A stretch of 27,027 nt of DNA, taken from NCBI GenBank assembly GCA_045546175.1, contig JAZQCI010000054.1:1-27027 (forward strand), read 5' to 3'. The DNA comes from CAG-791 sp045546175 (lineage in GTDB: Bacteria > Bacillota > Clostridia > Lachnospirales > Lachnospiraceae). The translations under genes were made by a program, and so were the position numbers. Under the pieces are notes generated by a model. It worked only from the letters and a program-made list of their open reading frames with translations. It made no database searches and had not been told where the DNA came from. Below are positions 14,740-23,034 of the stretch, piece after piece (the first letter of the stretch is position 1; every line of letters begins with the position of its first letter).

Positions 14740-15804
14740 ATGAAGATCGTAGTTCTGTGCGGAGGACTGAGCACAGAGAGAAATATATCGTTCCTGTCGG
14801 GAACAAAAGTATGCAGGGCACTCAGGAGCAGGGGGCACCGGGCGGTGCTTGTCGACCTGTTTATGGGACTTGAGGATGTGACAGAGGAGCCGGAGACCCT
14901 CTTTGAGAATCTGCCGGAGCTCAAGGCGCTGTCTTTTGACGGGACGGCACCGGACCTGAGGGAAGTCAGAGAGTCGAGAAAGTGGAAGAGCCCTTCGCTG
15001 TTCGGAAAAGGCGTGCTGGAGATCTGCCGTCTGGCGGATATCGTATTTGTGGCGCTTCACGGAATGAACGGAGAGGACGGGCGCGTGCAGGCGACCTTCG
15101 ACATGCTGGGCATTCCCTACACCGGATCCGGGTATCTGGGCGCCGCCATCGCCATGGACAAGATGCTGACCAAGGAGATGGTCAAGGACAAGGGCGTGCG
15201 CACGCCCGCCTGGAAGACCTTCCATGCCGGCGCGATCACAAGTAAGGAGGACGCAGCAAAGTCCGCAGAGGCGATCGCGGCGAAGATCGAGGCGCCCTGC
15301 GTGGTCAAGACACCCACCGGCGGTTCTTCGGTAGGCGTCTATATCGTCACGAACCAGGACGCGGTGCGCCCCGCAGTGGAGGAGTGTCTCCGGTTCGGCC
15401 CGGATATTCTCGTGGAGCAGCTGATCGAAGGAAGGGAATTCACATGCGCCGTCCTGGGCGACAGAGCGCTCCCCTCGGTCGAGATCGTTCCCAAGGTGGA
15501 TTTTTACAATTACGAGAACAAGTACAAGGCCGGCGCCACCGAGGAGATCTGTCCCGGGCGCTGTACGCCCGAGGTGGAGAAGCAGATGGGCGACATGGCC
15601 CTTCGCGTGCACGAAGTGCTCGGCCTGCGCACCTACTCCCGCAGTGACTTCATCGTGGATAAATATGACAACGCATGGTTCCTTGAGGTCAACACGCTGC
15701 CCGGCATGACGCCCACAAGCTTGGTGCCTCAGGAGGCGGCGGCTGTCGGAATCTCCTACGAGGAACTGTGCGAGATCATTGTGAAGGACGGACTTAACAG
15801 GTAA
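14740..15804 (+). CDS. ddl: D-alanine--D-alanine ligase
   Basis: ATP-grasp ligase joining two D-alanines for the peptidoglycan stem peptide, cytoplasmic, 354 residues. Seen are GGLSTERNISFLSG near the N-terminus, ALHGMNGEDG, GIPYTGSG, KTPTGGSSVGV, and the metal-binding end FLEVNTLPGMTPTSLVP. The FYNYENKY segment carries the tyrosine typical of D-Ala-D-Ala ligases, so a D-lactate (VanA-like) specificity is unlikely. AGGAGGT (14729-14735) is 5 bases before ATG. A long structured leader with an extended -10 promoter precedes it. murF follows 53 bases later, making the dipeptide source and its consumer neighbours. Confidence 0.95.
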   Translation: MKIVVLCGGLSTERNISFLSGTKVCRALRSRGHRAVLVDLFMGLEDVTEEPETLFENLPELKALSFDGTAPDLREVRESRKWKSPSLFGKGVLEICRLADIVFVALHGMNGEDGRVQATFDMLGIPYTGSGYLGAAIAMDKMLTKEMVKDKGVRTPAWKTFHAGAITSKEDAAKSAEAIAAKIEAPCVVKTPTGGSSVGVYIVTNQDAVRPAVEECLRFGPDILVEQLIEGREFTCAVLGDRALPSVEIVPKVDFYNYENKYKAGATEEICPGRCTPEVEKQMGDMALRVHEVLGLRTYSRSDFIVDKYDNAWFLEVNTLPGMTPTSLVPQEAAAVGISYEELCEIIVKDGLNR

Positions 15805-15857
15805 GGGGCGGCTTTTCGCGGCGGCGGGCGAGTCGAACCGGAACTGAGAGGGAAAGA

Positions 15858-17315
15858 ATGGAAAAGATCAGTGTAAAGGAAATTCTTGAGGCGGTCGGCG
15901 GACAGCTTCTGGGAAATGTTGACGCGGACAGCACATTCATAGTAAATGTGCAGACGGACAGCCGCGAAGCGGCGGCGGGCGACCTCTTTGTCGCGATCAT
16001 AGGCGAACGCCTGGATGCGCACCGCTTTGTGCCCGGCGCCATGGAAAAAGGCGCGGAAGGGTGCCTCGTCAGCAAAGCGCCCGAGGCGGTACCGGAAGGA
16101 AAGTTCTGTATTTTGGTGCCGGATACGACCAGGGCGATGGGAGACCTTGCGGCTTATTACCGCCGCAAACTTGGGATTCCCGTCGTGGCGGTCACGGGAA
16201 GCGTCGGCAAGACGACCACGAAGGACATGGTGGCGTCCGTCCTCTCGTCAAAATATCGAACCCTCAAGACCGCCGGCAACCTGAACAATCATGTGGGACT
16301 CCCTATGACTGTTTTCTGCCTGAGCAAGGAGGACGAGATCGCGGTCCTGGAGATGGGGATGAATCATCTGGGCGAGATCGACTATCTGGTCCGCATCGCG
16401 CAGCCCGACGTGGCGGTGATCACGAATGTGGGAGACGCCCACATCGGCAATCTCGGCAGCCGGGAAAACATCCTGCGCGCCAAATGCGAGATCTTCCGCG
16501 GGCTGAAAAAAGGCGGGACGGCCGTCCTGAACGGGGATGACGCGCTTCTTGCGACGCTGCGCCCCGGTGCGGAAAGAGTTAAGGATGCTGACGGCGACGA
16601 AGGGCGTCCTTTTGCGGAGATGTATGCCGGAATTGACGCCGGCGGATTTACTTTCCACTGGGCGGGGGAATCCGAAGGCTGTGATTACAGAGCCGTGAAT
16701 ATAGACGATACGCTTCCGGACGAGGTCCGGTGCGAGGCGCAGACGCCGTCCGGCACCTTCGCGGTCGAGATCCCGAGCCTTGGCCGGCACATGATCTATC
16801 CGGCCATGACGGCGGCTGCGGTCGGGCAATATTTTGGCCTGTCTGAGGAGGAGATCGCGGCGGGAATCCGCGACTTCAAGGCGACCCGCATGCGCATGGA
16901 CGTCGAGAAGCCCGGAAAGGGGATCCTTCTCTATAATGATACGTACAACGCCAACCCGCAGTCCATGAAAGCAGCGCTGGGGATCCTGGCGAACGCGCCG
17001 GCGGAGCGCAAAGTGGCCGTGGTGGGCGACATGCTGGAGCTGGAGCCCTTCGCGGAGAGGCTGCACCGGGAGGTGGGCGTATACGCGGCGGAGCTGCCGA
17101 TCGACACACTGGTGACCGTCGGGACGCGCGCCGGATGGCTGGCGGAGGCGGCGCTCGAGTGCGACATGGAGGACGTGCGGCCCTGCGCGGACAAGGAAGA
17201 GGCTAAGAAAGTCCTTGAGGAGCTGGTCGGGCCGAATACGGCGTTTCTGTTTAAGGCCTCCAGGGGGATGGCGCTTGAGGAATTGTGTGCGTTTGTGAGA
17301 GACAGGATCTCCTGA
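15858..17315 (+). CDS. murF: UDP-MurNAc-tripeptide--D-Ala-D-Ala ligase
   Basis: Adds D-Ala-D-Ala to UDP-MurNAc-tripeptide, completing the pentapeptide precursor in the cytoplasm; 485 residues. The Mur ligase layout is complete: N-terminal substrate domain (QTDSREAAAGDLFVAI), ATP-binding P-loop TGSVGKTTTKD (from about residue 113), NLNNHVGLP, EMGMNHLGEI and the central TNVGDAHIGNLGS, then the C-terminal domain with NDTYNANPQSMKAAL and GDMLELE. These last motifs distinguish MurF from MurE and MurD. A GAGAGGGA ribosome binding site precedes ATG 15858. It uses the product of ddl just upstream. A REP-like palindrome starts 12 bases after the stop codon. Confidence 0.96.
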   Translation: MEKISVKEILEAVGGQLLGNVDADSTFIVNVQTDSREAAAGDLFVAIIGERLDAHRFVPGAMEKGAEGCLVSKAPEAVPEGKFCILVPDTTRAMGDLAAYYRRKLGIPVVAVTGSVGKTTTKDMVASVLSSKYRTLKTAGNLNNHVGLPMTVFCLSKEDEIAVLEMGMNHLGEIDYLVRIAQPDVAVITNVGDAHIGNLGSRENILRAKCEIFRGLKKGGTAVLNGDDALLATLRPGAERVKDADGDEGRPFAEMYAGIDAGGFTFHWAGESEGCDYRAVNIDDTLPDEVRCEAQTPSGTFAVEIPSLGRHMIYPAMTAAAVGQYFGLSEEEIAAGIRDFKATRMRMDVEKPGKGILLYNDTYNANPQSMKAALGILANAPAERKVAVVGDMLELEPFAERLHREVGVYAAELPIDTLVTVGTRAGWLAEAALECDMEDVRPCADKEEAKKVLEELVGPNTAFLFKASRGMALEELCAFVRDRIS

Positions 17316-17326
17316 AGCTTTTAAGA

Positions 17327-17475
17327 GGTGTGACACGGGGACGTATCCGGTGACACATTTTGTCGGCGTGACAAGGGAAGGGTCCGGCGACACATTTTGA
17401 TCCAAAATGTGTCACCGGACCCTTTTTCTTGTCACAGCCAAAAATGTGTCACCGGAAACGTCCCCCTGACACACC
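17327..17475. repeat. 149-bp REP-like palindrome between convergent murF and pyrC
   Basis: Two nested inverted repeats form one near-continuous hairpin. The outer arms (17327-17367 and 17437-17475) carry GGGGACGTATCCGGTGACAC and its mirror; the inner arms (17368-17399 and 17403-17435) carry GGGTCCGGCGACACATTTTG and its mirror, with loop ATC. The motif GTGACACATTTT or its complement thus occurs four times, one copy with a single change. CCCTTTTTCTT in the inner right arm may let it terminate transcription from murF; it ends 6 bases from the pyrC stop. A related copy begins at 26983. Such motifs are spread through clostridial genomes and may be moved by REP-associated tyrosine transposases (inference). 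Confidence 0.85.
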
Positions 17476-17481
17476 CTGACA

Positions 17482-18753
17482 CTATCGGCGGTATACGACC
17501 TCCCCTCCCACGATCGTGTAGTGCACCACGCCGGGAAGCTTATCGCCTATAAAAGGCGAGTTGCAGGATCTGGAAGCAAATTCCGAAGGAACGATCCACT
17601 CCTCGTCGGGATCGAAGATCGTCAGGTCTGCCGGCGCGCCCGGCTCGAGTCGCCCGGCCTCGAGGTGATAGAAATCGGCCGGATTGCAGGTCAGGCAGGC
17701 CAGTATCTGCATCATGGTGAGATGTCCCGGCTGAACGAGATTCTTGACAGCGAGAGAGAGGGCCGTCTCGAGGCCGATCATGCCGCTGGGAGCCTGAACG
17801 AAAGGTTTTTCTTTTTCCGCTGTCGCATGCGGGGCGTGGTCCGTGGCGATGATGTCGATGGTGCCGTCCTGCAGGCCGCGGATGATGGCCAGCCTGTCCT
17901 CTTCGGTGCGAAGGGGAGGGTTTACCTTGGCCAGGGTGCCCCGCGCGATGACCGCGTCTTCCGTGAGCGAGAAGTGGTGGGGCGTTGCCTCCGCGTGGAT
18001 GCTGGGGTGGCCTCTGCGCGCGCGGCGCACATAGTCGACGCCTTCCGCCGTGCTGATGTGCTGGACGCAGAGCGGCGCGTCAAGCTCGGCGGCGATCTGC
18101 ACATCTCTGGCAATCAGGGTGTATTCGGCTTCTCGCGGCGATCCCGCAAGACCCAGGAACGCGGCAGCCTTTCCGCCGCCGTTGACGCCGTTCTCGGAGA
18201 TCAGGCTCTTGTCTTCTTCGTGGAGGCTGACGGGGAGATTCAATTTTTTTGCGATCTCCAAGGCCGAGCGCAGGACAGCGCCGTCCATGATGGGAAGTCC
18301 GTCGTCCGTAAAGCCCGCCGCGCCGCACTCCGCCAGCGCGGCGAGGTCAGCCAGCTCTTTTCCGGCCATGCCCTTTGTCACATTGGCGCAGCTGTAGAGA
18401 CGAACGGGGAGCCTGCGTCCTCTCTCGAGGATGTCCTGCAGCACAGGGACGCTGTCCACGGGAGGCTTGGTATTGGCCATAAGGATGATCGTGGTGTATC
18501 CGCCCTTAACGGCGGATTCCGCGCCTGTAGAGAGATCTTCTTTGTAAGTGAAGCCGGGATCCCTGAAGTGGGAGTGTGTGTCAATGAGGCCGGGGCAGAC
18601 GATCATGCCGCCGGCATCGATGACCGGGGTGCCGGCCGGAGGAAGAAGATTCTTCTCTATTTTGACGACGCGGCCGTTGTCGATGAGAATGTCGCGCTTT
18701 CCTTCTGTGCCGGAAGCGGGATCGATCAGGTAACTGTTACGGATCATCAGCAT
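17482..18753 (-). CDS. pyrC: Dihydroorotase, class I
   Basis: Zinc amidohydrolase cyclising carbamoyl-aspartate to dihydroorotate, step three of pyrimidine synthesis; 423 residues from ATG 18753. Metal ligands fit class I enzymes: His60 and His62 in DTHSHFRDPG, the Asp pair in GFTDDG (150-151), His178, His232 and Asp305 in ATDHAPH. The open frame continues upstream to 19710, but that part is antisense to plsC; GGGAG, 7 bases before ATG 18753, and the family N-terminus MLMIRNSYLIDP set the start. It reads away from the plsC-pyrK-pyrD operon, so the pyrimidine genes are split over a shared control region. Confidence 0.95.
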   Translation of the reverse strand: MLMIRNSYLIDPASGTEGKRDILIDNGRVVKIEKNLLPPAGTPVIDAGGMIVCPGLIDTHSHFRDPGFTYKEDLSTGAESAVKGGYTTIILMANTKPPVDSVPVLQDILERGRRLPVRLYSCANVTKGMAGKELADLAALAECGAAGFTDDGLPIMDGAVLRSALEIAKKLNLPVSLHEEDKSLISENGVNGGGKAAAFLGLAGSPREAEYTLIARDVQIAAELDAPLCVQHISTAEGVDYVRRARRGHPSIHAEATPHHFSLTEDAVIARGTLAKVNPPLRTEEDRLAIIRGLQDGTIDIIATDHAPHATAEKEKPFVQAPSGMIGLETALSLAVKNLVQPGHLTMMQILACLTCNPADFYHLEAGRLEPGAPADLTIFDPDEEWIVPSEFASRSCNSPFIGDKLPGVVHYTIVGGEVVYRR

Positions 18754-18778
18754 ATAAGTTCTCCCTTCTTTGTCCGGG

Positions 18779-18802
18779 AAAGGCGGGGATCTCCGCGCCT
18801 TT
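18779..18802 (-). other. Hairpin in the pyrC leader
   Basis: AAAGGCG (18779-18785) and CGCCTTT (18796-18802) pair, with GG/CC inside a C-C mismatch. It lies 26 bases upstream of the pyrC ATG. No U-run and no PyrR-type anti-terminator is recognisable, so its role is unknown. Confidence 0.4.
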
Positions 18803-18847
18803 GCAGACCGTGAAACGAATACAGACACTTCTTGCATTATTAATACC

Positions 18848-18856
18848 AGTATACCA
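18848..18856 (-). promoter_or_regulatory. Extended -10 promoter of pyrC
   Basis: Minus strand TGGTATACT (18856-18848) is an extended -10 element. The start would be near 18841, giving a leader of nearly 90 nt. No clear -35. Confidence 0.5.
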
Positions 18857-18896
18857 TGTATGACGCTCGCGGTATGGTGGCAGAATTTGTATTTTC

Positions 18897-18905
18897 TGGT
18901 ATAAT
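18897..18905 (+). promoter_or_regulatory. Extended -10 promoter of the plsC operon
   Basis: TGGTATAAT (18897-18905) is a perfect extended -10. The start near 18912 leaves a leader of about 37 nt. It stands back to back with the pyrC promoter, about 40 bp between the two -10 elements. Confidence 0.6.
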
Positions 18906-18948
18906 TACTTTGATATAGTATGCAGTTATAGAAAGGAATTAACAGAAT

Positions 18949-19695
18949 ATGTGGGTTATACGCGCGCTTTTGGCGCTTTTGTTCGCGGCCCTGGTCATCC
19001 TGATCGACCTGCCGCTGCACTTGATCACCTGGCTGATTGAAAAGGCCAGTCCGGGATCCTGCACAAACTTTCGCCACGCATACGCCAGATTTGCCATGAA
19101 AGGGATCTGGTTTCTGGCAGGCGGAAAGGCTACGGTGATCGGCCTCGAGAGAGTCCCGACAGATAAGCCGGTGCTCTTTGTAGGCAACCACCGCAGCATC
19201 TTCGACATCATCCTGGCGGGTTCCCTGATCACGTATCCCTGCGGCTTTGTCGCCAAAAAAGAGCTCCAGGGAAGCCCGATCACTCTGATCATGGAGGAGA
19301 TCCACTGCCTGTTCCTGGACCGCGAGGATCCCAGGCAGGGTCTCAAGACGATCCTGGCGGCCATTGAGAATGTTAAGAGCGGTATTTCCATGTTCATCTT
19401 CCCCGAGGGGACGAGAAGCAAGGTGGAGGGCGAATTCCTGCCTTTCCACGCGGGAAGCTTCAAAATAGCGACTAAGGCCAAGGTCCCCGTCGTGCCTGTC
19501 ACGCTGGTGGGAATGGGCGATATTTTCGAAGACCACTATCCGCGGCTGAAGCGGGCGCCCGTCGTGATCGAGTTCGGCGAGCCGATCGAGACAGCGGATA
19601 TGGACAGGAACGCACAGAAGGAGCTTCCCGATAAGGTGAGAGACCTGATGATGGAGACCTATCACAGAAACAGCGCGCTGATCGCGCAGGAATGA
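18949..19695 (+). CDS. plsC: 1-acyl-sn-glycerol-3-phosphate acyltransferase
   Basis: Membrane-bound acyltransferase making phosphatidic acid from lysophosphatidic acid; 248 residues. The N-terminal 30 residues form a hydrophobic anchor. The catalytic motif NHRSIFD (80-86, His81 and Asp86) and the substrate motif FPEGTRS (151-157) are intact, with a VPVVPVTL segment further on. AAAGGA lies about 11 bases before ATG. It is the first gene of a six-gene operon with pyrimidine and isoprenoid genes; pyrK starts 28 bases after it. Acyl-chain specificity cannot be read from sequence. Confidence 0.93.
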   Translation: MWVIRALLALLFAALVILIDLPLHLITWLIEKASPGSCTNFRHAYARFAMKGIWFLAGGKATVIGLERVPTDKPVLFVGNHRSIFDIILAGSLITYPCGFVAKKELQGSPITLIMEEIHCLFLDREDPRQGLKTILAAIENVKSGISMFIFPEGTRSKVEGEFLPFHAGSFKIATKAKVPVVPVTLVGMGDIFEDHYPRLKRAPVVIEFGEPIETADMDRNAQKELPDKVRDLMMETYHRNSALIAQE

Positions 19696-19723
19696 CAAGG
19701 GACAGGACACGGGACGGATCTAT

Positions 19724-20515
19724 ATGAAAAAAAAGACAACAATGACGGTGACGGATATAAGGCGTATCGCCGAAGGGATCTTCAGCATGACGCTGCAATA
19801 CCGGAAAGAAGATATGCCGGAGGAGGTAAAGCCCGGACAGTTCGCGGGACTCTACCCCAATGACGCGTCCAGGCTCCTGCCCAGGCCCATCAGTATATGC
19901 AGATGGGACGCGGAAAACAGGGAGCTGCGCTTCGTGTTCCGGACGGCGGGCGCCGGAACGGCGTCGCTTGCCGCGCAGAAGACCGGCGACAAGGTGGACA
20001 TGCTGGGAATTCTCGGCAACGGCTATGACCCGGAGAAACTGGCTGGGAAAAAGGTGCTGCTTCTGGGAGGCGGAATCGGCATTCCGCCCATGGTCGAACT
20101 GGCGGCCGCGCTCTCGCAGATCCCTGGGACGGATGTGACGGCAGCCATGGGCTACAGAAACAGCGATCTGTTTCTGACTGAGGAACTGTCGTCTTACGGA
20201 AAGCTTCTGATCGCTACGGAGGACGGAAGCGTCGGCACGAAGGGAAATGTGCTGGACGCGGTCAGAGAAAACGCAGTGGAGCCGGATGCGGTGTGCGCCT
20301 GCGGCCCTATGCCCATGCTGCGCGCGGTCAAGAAGTTCGCGCAGGAGAAGGGTATTCCCGCTTATATCTCCCTTGAGGAAAGGATGGCCTGCGGCGTGGG
20401 CGCCTGCCTGGGATGTGTGACGAAAACCGTCGAGGTGGACAGTCACTCTCACGTCCGCAATGCCAGGATCTGCACGGAAGGACCGGTTTTTGACGCGCAG
20501 GAGGTGGCGATCTGA
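19724..20515 (+). CDS. pyrK: Dihydroorotate dehydrogenase electron-transfer subunit
   Basis: Iron-sulfur flavoprotein that passes electrons from PyrD to NAD+ in class 1B dihydroorotate dehydrogenase (PyrD2-PyrK2); 263 residues. Visible are the FAD motif RPISIC (54-59), the pyridine-nucleotide loop GGGIGIPP (115-122), and the [2Fe-2S] ligands Cys223, Cys228, Cys231 and Cys250 in C-x4-C-x2-C spacing. All cofactors therefore look functional. The ribosome binding site is weak (GGGACGGA), so translation may depend on plsC. The TGA overlaps the pyrD start by one base (TGATG), indicating coupled synthesis of the two subunits. Confidence 0.95.
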   Translation: MKKKTTMTVTDIRRIAEGIFSMTLQYRKEDMPEEVKPGQFAGLYPNDASRLLPRPISICRWDAENRELRFVFRTAGAGTASLAAQKTGDKVDMLGILGNGYDPEKLAGKKVLLLGGGIGIPPMVELAAALSQIPGTDVTAAMGYRNSDLFLTEELSSYGKLLIATEDGSVGTKGNVLDAVRENAVEPDAVCACGPMPMLRAVKKFAQEKGIPAYISLEERMACGVGACLGCVTKTVEVDSHSHVRNARICTEGPVFDAQEVAI

Positions 20516-21438
20516 TGGAGAAGAGCAGCAGAAGGCCGGATATGTCCGTGAACATTGCCGGCGTCGAACTTAAGAATCCGGTCATGACCGCTTCCGGGAC
20601 ATTCGGATCCGGTATGGAATACTCGGAATTTGTAAATCTGGATCATCTTGGCGCCGTTGTGACCAAGGGCGTCGCCAGTGTGCCATGGGAGGGAAATCCA
20701 ACGCCGCGCGTCGCGGAAGTGTACGGCGGCATGCTCAACGCGATCGGACTGCAGAATCCCGGGATCGATGTCTTTATCGAGAGAGACCTCGCTTTTTTGA
20801 AGCAGTTCGATACGAAAGTGATCGTGAACGTGTGCGGACACACGGAAGAGGAATATCTGGACGTTGTGGAGCGCCTGGCGGACCAGCCGGTGGACATGCT
20901 CGAGATCAACGTCTCCTGTCCCAATGTAAAGCAGGGGGCGATCCAGTTCGGACAGGATCCGAAGTGTCTCGAGGAGATCACGGCCAAGATCAAGAAGGCG
21001 GCAAAACAGCCCGTGATCATGAAGCTCACTCCCAATGTGACCGACATCACGGTGATGGCCAGGGCGGCGGAAGCGGGAGGAGCGGACGCCATCTCACTGA
21101 TCAACACGATCACGGGAATGAAAATCGATATTGAAAAGAGGCAGTTCGTACTTGCCAATAAGACGGGAGGACTGTCGGGACCTGCCATCAAGCCCATTGC
21201 CGTCAGGATGGTGTGGCAGGCGGCAAACGCCGTAAAGATCCCGGTCATCGGTATGGGCGGCATCGCGAGCGCCGAGGACGCAGTGGAGTTTATGCTCGCG
21301 GGCGCGTCGGCCGTTGCCGTGGGCGCGATGAATTTTCATGATCCCTGCCTGACACAGAAAGTCGTGGACGGGATGGAACAGTATTTGGTCAGACATAATA
21401 TTTCGGCAGTAAGGGAACTAACAGGAGCTGTTCTATGA
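20515..21438 (+). CDS. pyrD: Dihydroorotate dehydrogenase, class 1B catalytic subunit
   Basis: FMN enzyme oxidising dihydroorotate to orotate in the cytoplasm; 307 residues. The catalytic base Cys135 lies in INVSCPNVK, as expected for class 1 enzymes (class 2 uses serine). Also seen are NPVMTASGTFG, GLQNPGID and the phosphate-binding GMGGIASAEDA. The neighbouring pyrK confirms the NAD-linked 1B type. AGGAGGTG (20499-20506) serves ATG 20515; an internal ATG at 20542 is possible but less favoured. The gene ends with an ATGA overlap into ispE. Confidence 0.96.
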   Translation: MEKSSRRPDMSVNIAGVELKNPVMTASGTFGSGMEYSEFVNLDHLGAVVTKGVASVPWEGNPTPRVAEVYGGMLNAIGLQNPGIDVFIERDLAFLKQFDTKVIVNVCGHTEEEYLDVVERLADQPVDMLEINVSCPNVKQGAIQFGQDPKCLEEITAKIKKAAKQPVIMKLTPNVTDITVMARAAEAGGADAISLINTITGMKIDIEKRQFVLANKTGGLSGPAIKPIAVRMVWQAANAVKIPVIGMGGIASAEDAVEFMLAGASAVAVGAMNFHDPCLTQKVVDGMEQYLVRHNISAVRELTGAVL

Positions 21439-22346
21439 GAAAAGTAAAACAAAAAGCGTATGCCAAGATCAACCTGAGTCTTGACATTCTCGGACGACTG
21501 GAAAACGGCTATCACATAGTGAAGATGGTCATGCAGACGATCGACCTCAGCGATGAGCTGATCTTCGAGACGCAGGACAGGGAATGTCCTTCCATGGAGA
21601 TCACGCTCGCTTCTGACAGCGGGGAAATCCCGGTCGGAGAAGAGAACCTGATCGTGCGGGCGGTGCGCCGCATGGAATATAAGTACGGGATCCGCAAAGA
21701 CCTCAGGATCACCCTGAACAAAAGGATCCCGGTGGCGGCGGGTATGGCCGGCGGCAGTACGGACGCCGCAGCAGCGCTGCGGGCCGTGAGAGACCTGTTC
21801 GTGCCCCATGTCAGCGACGAGGAGCTTCAGAAGATCGGCGTGACGCTGGGCGCGGATATTCCTTATTGCGTGACGGGCGGAACGCAGCTCTCGGAAGGAA
21901 TCGGAGAGGTACTGACGGTCCTTCCCGATGCGCCGCAGTGCGGGCTCGTGATCTGTAAACCGCCGGTGGGAGTGTCCACCGCAGAGGTCTATCAGAGATA
22001 TGACAGCCTGCAGCAGGTCAGGCACCCCGATATCGACGCGCAGATCGACGCGATCCGGAGAGGAGACCTCGAAGGGATGGCCGGCGCGTGCGGCAATGTC
22101 CTGGAGGAAGTGACCGGGGCCATGTATCCGAGGATCGGTGAGATCGAGAGGTTCTTTATCGGACAGGGGGCGCTCACATCGAAGATGTCGGGCAGCGGGC
22201 CCACTGTTTTTGCTGTTTTTTCCGATATGAATCAGGCAGTGCGGGCAGCGCAGGCGTTTGAGGCGCAGGATGAAGAGAAGGACTGTAAAGTGATAGTCTG
22301 CAGTTTTGTTTACCGGATTATGGAGGATGTCGATGGGAGACAATAA
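21435..22346 (+). CDS. ispE: 4-diphosphocytidyl-2-C-methyl-D-erythritol kinase
   Basis: GHMP kinase of the non-mevalonate isoprenoid pathway, supplying precursors for undecaprenyl phosphate and quinones; 303 residues. AKINLSLDILG at the N-terminus (Lys11), the ATP loop PVAAGMAGGSTDAAAALR (99-116, Asp110) and MSGSGPTVFAVF near the C-terminus are all intact. AGGAG lies about 8 bases before ATG 21435. It overlaps pyrD by four bases and the following regulator gene by 14 bases. Placement next to GntR and DUF1934 genes is a Lachnospiraceae-like order (from memory). Confidence 0.95.
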   Translation: MRKVKQKAYAKINLSLDILGRLENGYHIVKMVMQTIDLSDELIFETQDRECPSMEITLASDSGEIPVGEENLIVRAVRRMEYKYGIRKDLRITLNKRIPVAAGMAGGSTDAAAALRAVRDLFVPHVSDEELQKIGVTLGADIPYCVTGGTQLSEGIGEVLTVLPDAPQCGLVICKPPVGVSTAEVYQRYDSLQQVRHPDIDAQIDAIRRGDLEGMAGACGNVLEEVTGAMYPRIGEIERFFIGQGALTSKMSGSGPTVFAVFSDMNQAVRAAQAFEAQDEEKDCKVIVCSFVYRIMEDVDGRQ

Positions 22347-23034
22347 TTTATTGACCGCAGGAATGTCCATGACAGAAGAACAGCAAGCTATGCCGCTTCG
22401 CGATGCAGTGTTCATGTCGCTTCGAAAAGCGATCCTGACCGGAAAGATCAAGCCGGGCGAGAGACTCACGGAGGTGAAACTCGGCAAGATCCTCGGAACC
22501 AGCCGCACGCCGATCCGGGAGGCGATCCGCCTTCTGGAGCAGGAAAACCTCGTCACGATCATTCCCGGGAGCGGGGCCAGAGTGTCCAGGATGACGGTCT
22601 CTGACCTGCAGGATGTGATGGAGGTCAGAAGCGCGCTGGAACAGCTCAGCGCGGGGCTTGCCTGCGAGCGGATCACACAGGAGGAGAAGGCGGAGCTTTA
22701 CGAGGCCTACAATGCTTTTGTCAGGAGCACGCAGTCCGAGGACAGCATCATGATCGCGGACTCCGACGTCCGCTTCCACAACCTGATCCTGAAAGCGGCC
22801 AAAAATCAGAAACTCGGAAAGATTCTGGACGGACTTGCGGACAACATTTACCGCTATCGGTATGAATTCATCCGGGAGGACGGACACTATGAAGACCTGA
22901 TCCGGGAGCATAAAGAGCTCTACGAGGCTGTCATCTCGGGAAACCGGGAAGTAGCGGAGAAATCGGCGCGCAGCCATATCGCCAGACAGTGGAGCTATAT
23001 CAGGGAACATCTTCAGGAAGACGCAGGGGAATGA
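22333..23034 (+). CDS. GntR-family (FadR/FCD subgroup) transcriptional regulator
   Basis: DNA-binding regulator of 233 residues. The winged helix-turn-helix covers about residues 20-85, with TSRTPIREAIRLLEQENLV as the GntR signature. The rest (about 95-225) is an all-helical FCD ligand domain with DVRFHNLI, EHKELYEAV and RSHI positions that in relatives bind metal or carboxylate ligands. ATG 22333 is chosen because GGAGG (22322-22326) is 6 bases upstream; in-frame ATGs at 22306 and 22327 are poorly spaced. Translation is coupled to ispE (14-nt overlap) and to the next gene (ATGA). The effector and targets are unknown. Confidence 0.9.
   Translation: MGDNNLLTAGMSMTEEQQAMPLRDAVFMSLRKAILTGKIKPGERLTEVKLGKILGTSRTPIREAIRLLEQENLVTIIPGSGARVSRMTVSDLQDVMEVRSALEQLSAGLACERITQEEKAELYEAYNAFVRSTQSEDSIMIADSDVRFHNLILKAAKNQKLGKILDGLADNIYRYRYEFIREDGHYEDLIREHKELYEAVISGNREVAEKSARSHIARQWSYIREHLQEDAGE

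Noticed and set aside
18754..19710. N-terminal extension of the pyrC frame (319 more codons)
   Set aside because: This part is antisense to plsC; the family N-terminus and a good ribosome binding site place the pyrC start at 18753.
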